NCBI GenBank assembly: GCA_963971425.1
Contig: OZ020517.1
Coordinates: forward strand, 24,252,462 to 24,316,461
Origin: Bryoerythrophyllum caledonicum
Lineage: Eukaryota; Streptophyta; Bryopsida; Pottiales; Pottiaceae
Direction: 5' to 3'
DNA length: 64,000 bases
In this document: piece after piece, positions 60,531-64,000 of the stretch
Layout: every line of letters starts with the position of its first letter
How positions within the stretch are numbered: position 1 is the first letter of the stretch
Made by a program: the position numbers and the translations under genes
Notes under the pieces: generated by a model
What the model was told of the DNA's origin: nothing
The model's database searches: none
The model's input: the letters and a program-made list of their open reading frames with translations, nothing else

Positions 60531-60989
60531 GATGCACTGTGCCGCAGCTGATAACCGTAGAAGGAGGCGATACCCACGGGAGGGAATTTGGCGACATAGC
60601 AAGGCGGGGCCCGCACTGCAATGACAAGGCCGCAAGCCTGGCAAGAGCCGGGCAGACCCTTGCACCGAGTAGCAAGGCGCTCCCTCGTTTTGAAGCAACC
60701 CTTGGCTACGAGGCTAGCCTCCTACTCTTGTGATTTCAATTGGTATGGGAGATTACCAATTATCTTTTGCCTTTGCTTCCTTGATGTGGCGCTCGAAGAC
60801 GTCATGAAGACAATGAATCATTATCCAATTGCAAGCCCTATTCATCCCCTGAATACCAGGGCGAAAGCTAAGCTCTCGTCTTTCAAGATAATATGTTTCC
60901 TAATTGCGATTAACATCCTCAGGTTACATTTCTAGATTACGATTAACAACCTCAGAATATGTTTCCTGATTGCGATTAGCAGCCTATTA
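60531..60989. other. GC-richer patch and 30-bp repeats
   Basis: 60530-60720 is GC-rich with overlapping ORFs on both strands but no domain. 60888-60985 has three copies of a phrase like TTTCCTAATTGCGATTAACA. Nothing assigned. Confidence 0.35.
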
Positions 60990-61270
60990 GAGACATAACA
61001 CCATATTCATCAAATTGGGAGATTGGGAGCCTTCCAAAATCATATTCAAAGCTTGAGTTGACCTAAACATGCAAATGTTTAGTGAATTTGCATAATGCAA
61101 TTTGTCGAGTATCTACAGTTATCTTTGAAATTATATGGAAGTTGAAAAAATAGGGGTACATAATCAACTTGAGTTGACCTAAATGAGCACAATGAGTTAT
61201 TATTGGAAAAACCTTTCAAAATCTTGGAAATCTTCCCATTTAATGAATATGGTGTTACATAGTCTCTATG
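60990..61270. mobile_element. ~280-bp MITE with AACACCATATTCAT ends
   Basis: ACATAACACCATATTCATCA on the left is matched by the inverted ATGAATATGGTGTTACATAG on the right, with pairing for about 35 bases. The interior carries a GAGTTGACCTAAA motif twice in direct orientation. Target duplication not resolved. Confidence 0.65.
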
Positions 61271-62055
61271 TCTCTAGAGCTTTTTACTTTAATTTTACTT
61301 TAGATTCAAGTTTCTTTTACTTTAACACACAATTAAGAAAAATTTCCCTTATAGTTTAAAAGTGCACTTGTCTGCGGCGGCGGCCATAGCACACAAAAAT
61401 GCCAAATTAGTGGATTTTTCAAAAGTTTGTTTTAAAAAAATTACTATCCAAAGAGTTAAAGCTTTTGCACCATGTAAATGCTAGAACATATTTGATTTGC
61501 CACCATGCATTGCAAAGATTTTGATTTCCACTACACATTGCATAAATTTCATGGAGTTTGGCTCTACCTTGTCTTAGGTCATTACACACCTTGCCTTAGG
61601 TCGATATACACAATAGTATTGAAATAGTGTGTTTGCGCTCCTTGTGCGCACATCAGAAAAGATCCTTGAGAACAATAATAATTTCACCAACAGCCTAGAG
61701 ATGGTGTTAGTGGCGGATCCTACCAAACAAAAGTATTTTGTCAGTCACTCAAAAAAATTCTTGGCCATTTTCCTAGATCCATTTGGCGTGCCACCTGAGA
61801 AAGAGTCCAAAAAAATCAGCCATTGTAGTTAATTACAGTCAATGAGCTTCATTTAAGGCACCATTAGGTGGCTTTGTTAGGGAAATACAAGTGGCACATT
61901 TTTGTGGGAAAGGCCAAATGAATCTTGAAGGTGGCCAACTACTTATGTGGATTCTAGTGACTCCTTTTGTCACTTGTCTTTTGTATGTGCATAGAAATCT
62001 TTGAGAGTTGCCATAAGTCATATGTTGAGACTTTTTACATTTGTAAGTGGTCAAG
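61271..62055. other. 5' flank of the Tc1-like element
   Basis: CAGTCACTCAAAAAAATTC at 61742 resembles a Tc1 terminus (CAGT start) but I found no inverted partner downstream of the transposase. No gene. Confidence 0.35.
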
Positions 62056-63073
62056 ATGAAGAAAACGAGTCTTCATGAACGATCTCAAGTCATAGCATTG
62101 AGTCAGGAAGGATTCTCACATCGTTTCATAGCAAATAGTTTGCACATTCCTCGTAGCACAGTGGGAAGCATTTTAGCACGATTTAAAAAAGATGAAGAGG
62201 TGCGTGATTGTCCAAGGTCAGGAAGACCACGTCTTCTAAGCATTTGGGATGAGAGGCTTGCTGTGAGGATGTTGAATCAGCCCAAATCGGGAATTGCTCT
62301 AGTTGTAGGTCGTCGATTGAGAACTTTGGGTCTTCAGGTAAGTGATGAGACTATTTGTAGATGTTTCCGAAGGCAAGGGCTTGGATCGAGAGTGAAAAGA
62401 AAAAAATCATTGTTGACAAAAAAACATAGATAAAAGATATTACGATGGGCAAAGGCTTCACAGGATTGTACTGTAGAGGACTACATTCATGTAATTTGGT
62501 CAGATGAGTCAATTCAATCTTTTTGGTTGAGATGGCCGTCAAAGGTGTTGGAAAAGTCCTACAGAGCCTCTACGTGATAGTCATGTACAACCTACGGTTA
62601 AACATGGTGGTGGTAGCATTATGGTATGGGGATGCATGAGTTGGGCAGGTGTTGGAAACTTGTACCGCATTGATGGCATTATGAATTTGTAAGTTTATCC
62701 CAACATTTTGGATTTGCAGTTGTTGGATACTATTAAGAGACAAGGCCTTGATGAGGCAGACATAATTTTCCAACATGATAATGACCCGAAGCACACATCT
62801 AATCTTGTGCAACGCTGGCTAAGTCGACAAGATTTTTATGTGATGGAGTGGCCACCACAACCTCCAGATCTAAATCCTATCGAACACGTGTAGAATGAAG
62901 TAGATAGATGCTTAAGGTTGTCTAGTAATTTGCCAACAAGCAGAGATGACTTGTCGGAGAAAATCGAGGTTGTTTGGCAGAGCATTGAAATAGAATATGT
63001 ACAGAAGCTCATTTCCACAATGCCAGCAAGAGTAGTTGATCTTCTTGCAGCTAACGATGGATACACACGTTGA
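62056..63073 (+). pseudogene. Tc1-type DD34E transposase, broken
   Basis: From ATG 62056, an N-terminal helix-turn-helix (LSQEGFSHRFIANSLHIPRS) and a GRPR linker (SGRPRLL) are followed by the DDE domain: WSDES, then KHGGGSIMVWGCMSWAG, then FQHDNDPKHTS, then PPDLNPIEHV. Between the Asp of HDN and the Glu of NPIE are 34 residues, i.e. DD34E, the Tc1 signature; plant mariners are normally DD39D. It ends with a normal TGA at 63071. Damage: a TAA at 62431, a frameshift between 62500 and 62560, a TAA near 62689 and a TAG near 62891 replacing the Trp after NPIEH. All catalytic residues are still encoded. The KHGGGSIMVWG and QHDNDPKHT wording is very like fungal Tc1 elements, so transfer is possible. 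Confidence 0.9.
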
Positions 63074-63502
63074 TAGACTTGTATAGGATGTACAAAATAT
63101 CATTTACTACTTACTAGCTTTTTGTTCCAAATTTAGTTTATATTCCAATGATTTCCTATGTAATCAACATAAGTTTTTGGCCATGGTTTCTGCACACTTG
63201 TTTTATTTTTTGCTTGCAATGTAATTTTCTTTGCATGAAATTTTGATTACATGTTCTTGATAGCAAACATGGTATCTATGAAAAATCTGGCCTACTATTG
63301 TCACTAGTTTAGAAGATATTGTTAGATTTCTAAGTTTCCAGACAGTGCCAAGAACTTTTGTGAGACATCAGAGTTATTTGTAAAGGAAACCAATCTTTTG
63401 TCCTCCTTTTTTCATGGAAATGAAAATCTAACCTGTATTTGAGTGTAGCCGCAAAGTAATCTTGTGAAATGAATTCAGGATTTGAAGGTTTTATGGAGGT
63501 GT
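63074..63502. other. 3' flank of the transposase pseudogene
   Basis: AT-rich, no gene and no clear Tc1 terminal repeat. Confidence 0.4.
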
Positions 63503-64000
63503 CAGTTACCACAAATAGCACAAATCTCCCAAAAACAAACAAGAACAGTGTTGAACGTCATGACACTCTAGCATATATCCTACAATCTTAGAAATGTGCA
63601 TGACTTGAAGGGTCAGAGTTTGCTTATTTTTAAATTATGCAAGTCATGCACATTTTCCCATCGAAGGACACATGCCCCACCCCACAGCACCCCATGTGGA
63701 ACTTGTGACAACACTTGGCGCTCAATAAAAGCCAGGCTCAAACTGGAGTTTGGAAAATCTGGGGTTCAAAAACTAATATGTCCAGTGTTCTATTCAAGGT
63801 CTACAGTAAAACCCTGCCATTGGACTCGACGACCCTGGTTTTTTCATTTTACAGGTCAGAAACTGAGGATTTGGGGTACTTTGCAGATAATTCAAGTCAT
63901 GTACATTTCTAGTATTGTAGGATATATGCCAGAGGAGTGTCATGACGTTCAACATAGTTCTTGTTTGTTTTTGGGAGATTTGTGCCATTTGTGGTAACTG
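63503..64000. mobile_element. Element with >107-bp TIRs, cut by the window edge
   Basis: 63503-63609 is an inverted near-copy (over 90%) of 63891-64000; it starts CAGTTACCACAAATAGCACA and the right arm ends GGTAACTG at the last base. The left arm's inner end also pairs locally with AAGTCATGCACATT at 63641. Because the right arm reaches the window edge, terminal bases and target duplication are not visible. The long arms fit a MULE-type or fold-back MITE. Confidence 0.8.

Noticed and set aside
60456-60733. Overlapping ORFs on both strands in a GC-rich patch
   Set aside because: No domain, start context or splice support; likely chance openness from base composition.

Overview
The window reads as repeat-dominated nuclear DNA of a land plant. 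It is AT-rich, with intron-containing genes, a plant-type L1 LINE carrying a zf-RVT C-terminus, PIF/Harbinger, hAT and Helitron-type non-autonomous elements, and a berberine-bridge-enzyme-like (BBE-like) secreted flavoprotein. I cannot name the species. The mix of repeats (TTAA-flanked elements with piggyBac-style ends, a Tc1-type DD34E transposase) is unlike a typical flowering-plant locus and fits a seed-free plant (bryophyte, lycophyte or fern) better; that is inference.

Only two host genes look intact. The first is a six-exon plus-strand gene (4614-7803) for a coiled-coil protein of about 637 residues with a basic Ser/Pro/Arg-rich tail. The second is a three-exon minus-strand gene (14206-11917) for a 504-residue BBE-like oxidase with a signal peptide and both covalent-FAD residues. 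A third, broken gene (52369-57520) carries a ParB/sulfiredoxin-like DGNH motif. The genes are islands in transposon debris and show no operon-like or pathway linkage.

Layout. 61-3119: three ~0.9-1.1 kb TTAA-flanked elements. 3.1-8.8 kb: coiled-coil gene. 8.8-9.2 kb: PIF/Harbinger MITE. 9.8-11.6 kb: degenerate satellite invaded by a Helitron and a MITE. 11.9-14.4 kb: BBE-like gene. 14.7-16.6 kb: TA-flanked MITE and a TTAA element pair. 17.5-20.5 kb: decayed RNase H-bearing retroelement holding a 134-bp TTAA hairpin. 21.5-25.95 kb: L1 LINE inside an older MITE. 28.4-29.0 kb: GC-rich hAT MITE with an assembly gap. 29.9-30.6 kb: orphan PHD finger. 30.8-40.8 kb: two head-to-head copies of one unclassified element. 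41.6-42.6 kb: PIF-type MITE containing an uninterrupted (CAA)131 tract. 42.8-45.7 kb: three more TTAA elements, two forming a 1.7-kb palindrome. 46.2-46.5 kb: second Helitron. 47.6-52.3 kb: A/C-rich debris and a ~210-bp satellite. 52.4-57.5 kb: broken ParB-like gene with nested insertions. 62.06-63.07 kb: Tc1-type transposase pseudogene. 63.5-64.0 kb: long-TIR element running off the window.

The most notable structure is the TTAA family. At least eight full or partial copies share TTAA flanks, CCC...GGG-type ends and a conserved core, and at three loci two copies meet at their right ends in inverted orientation. No matching transposase is in the window.
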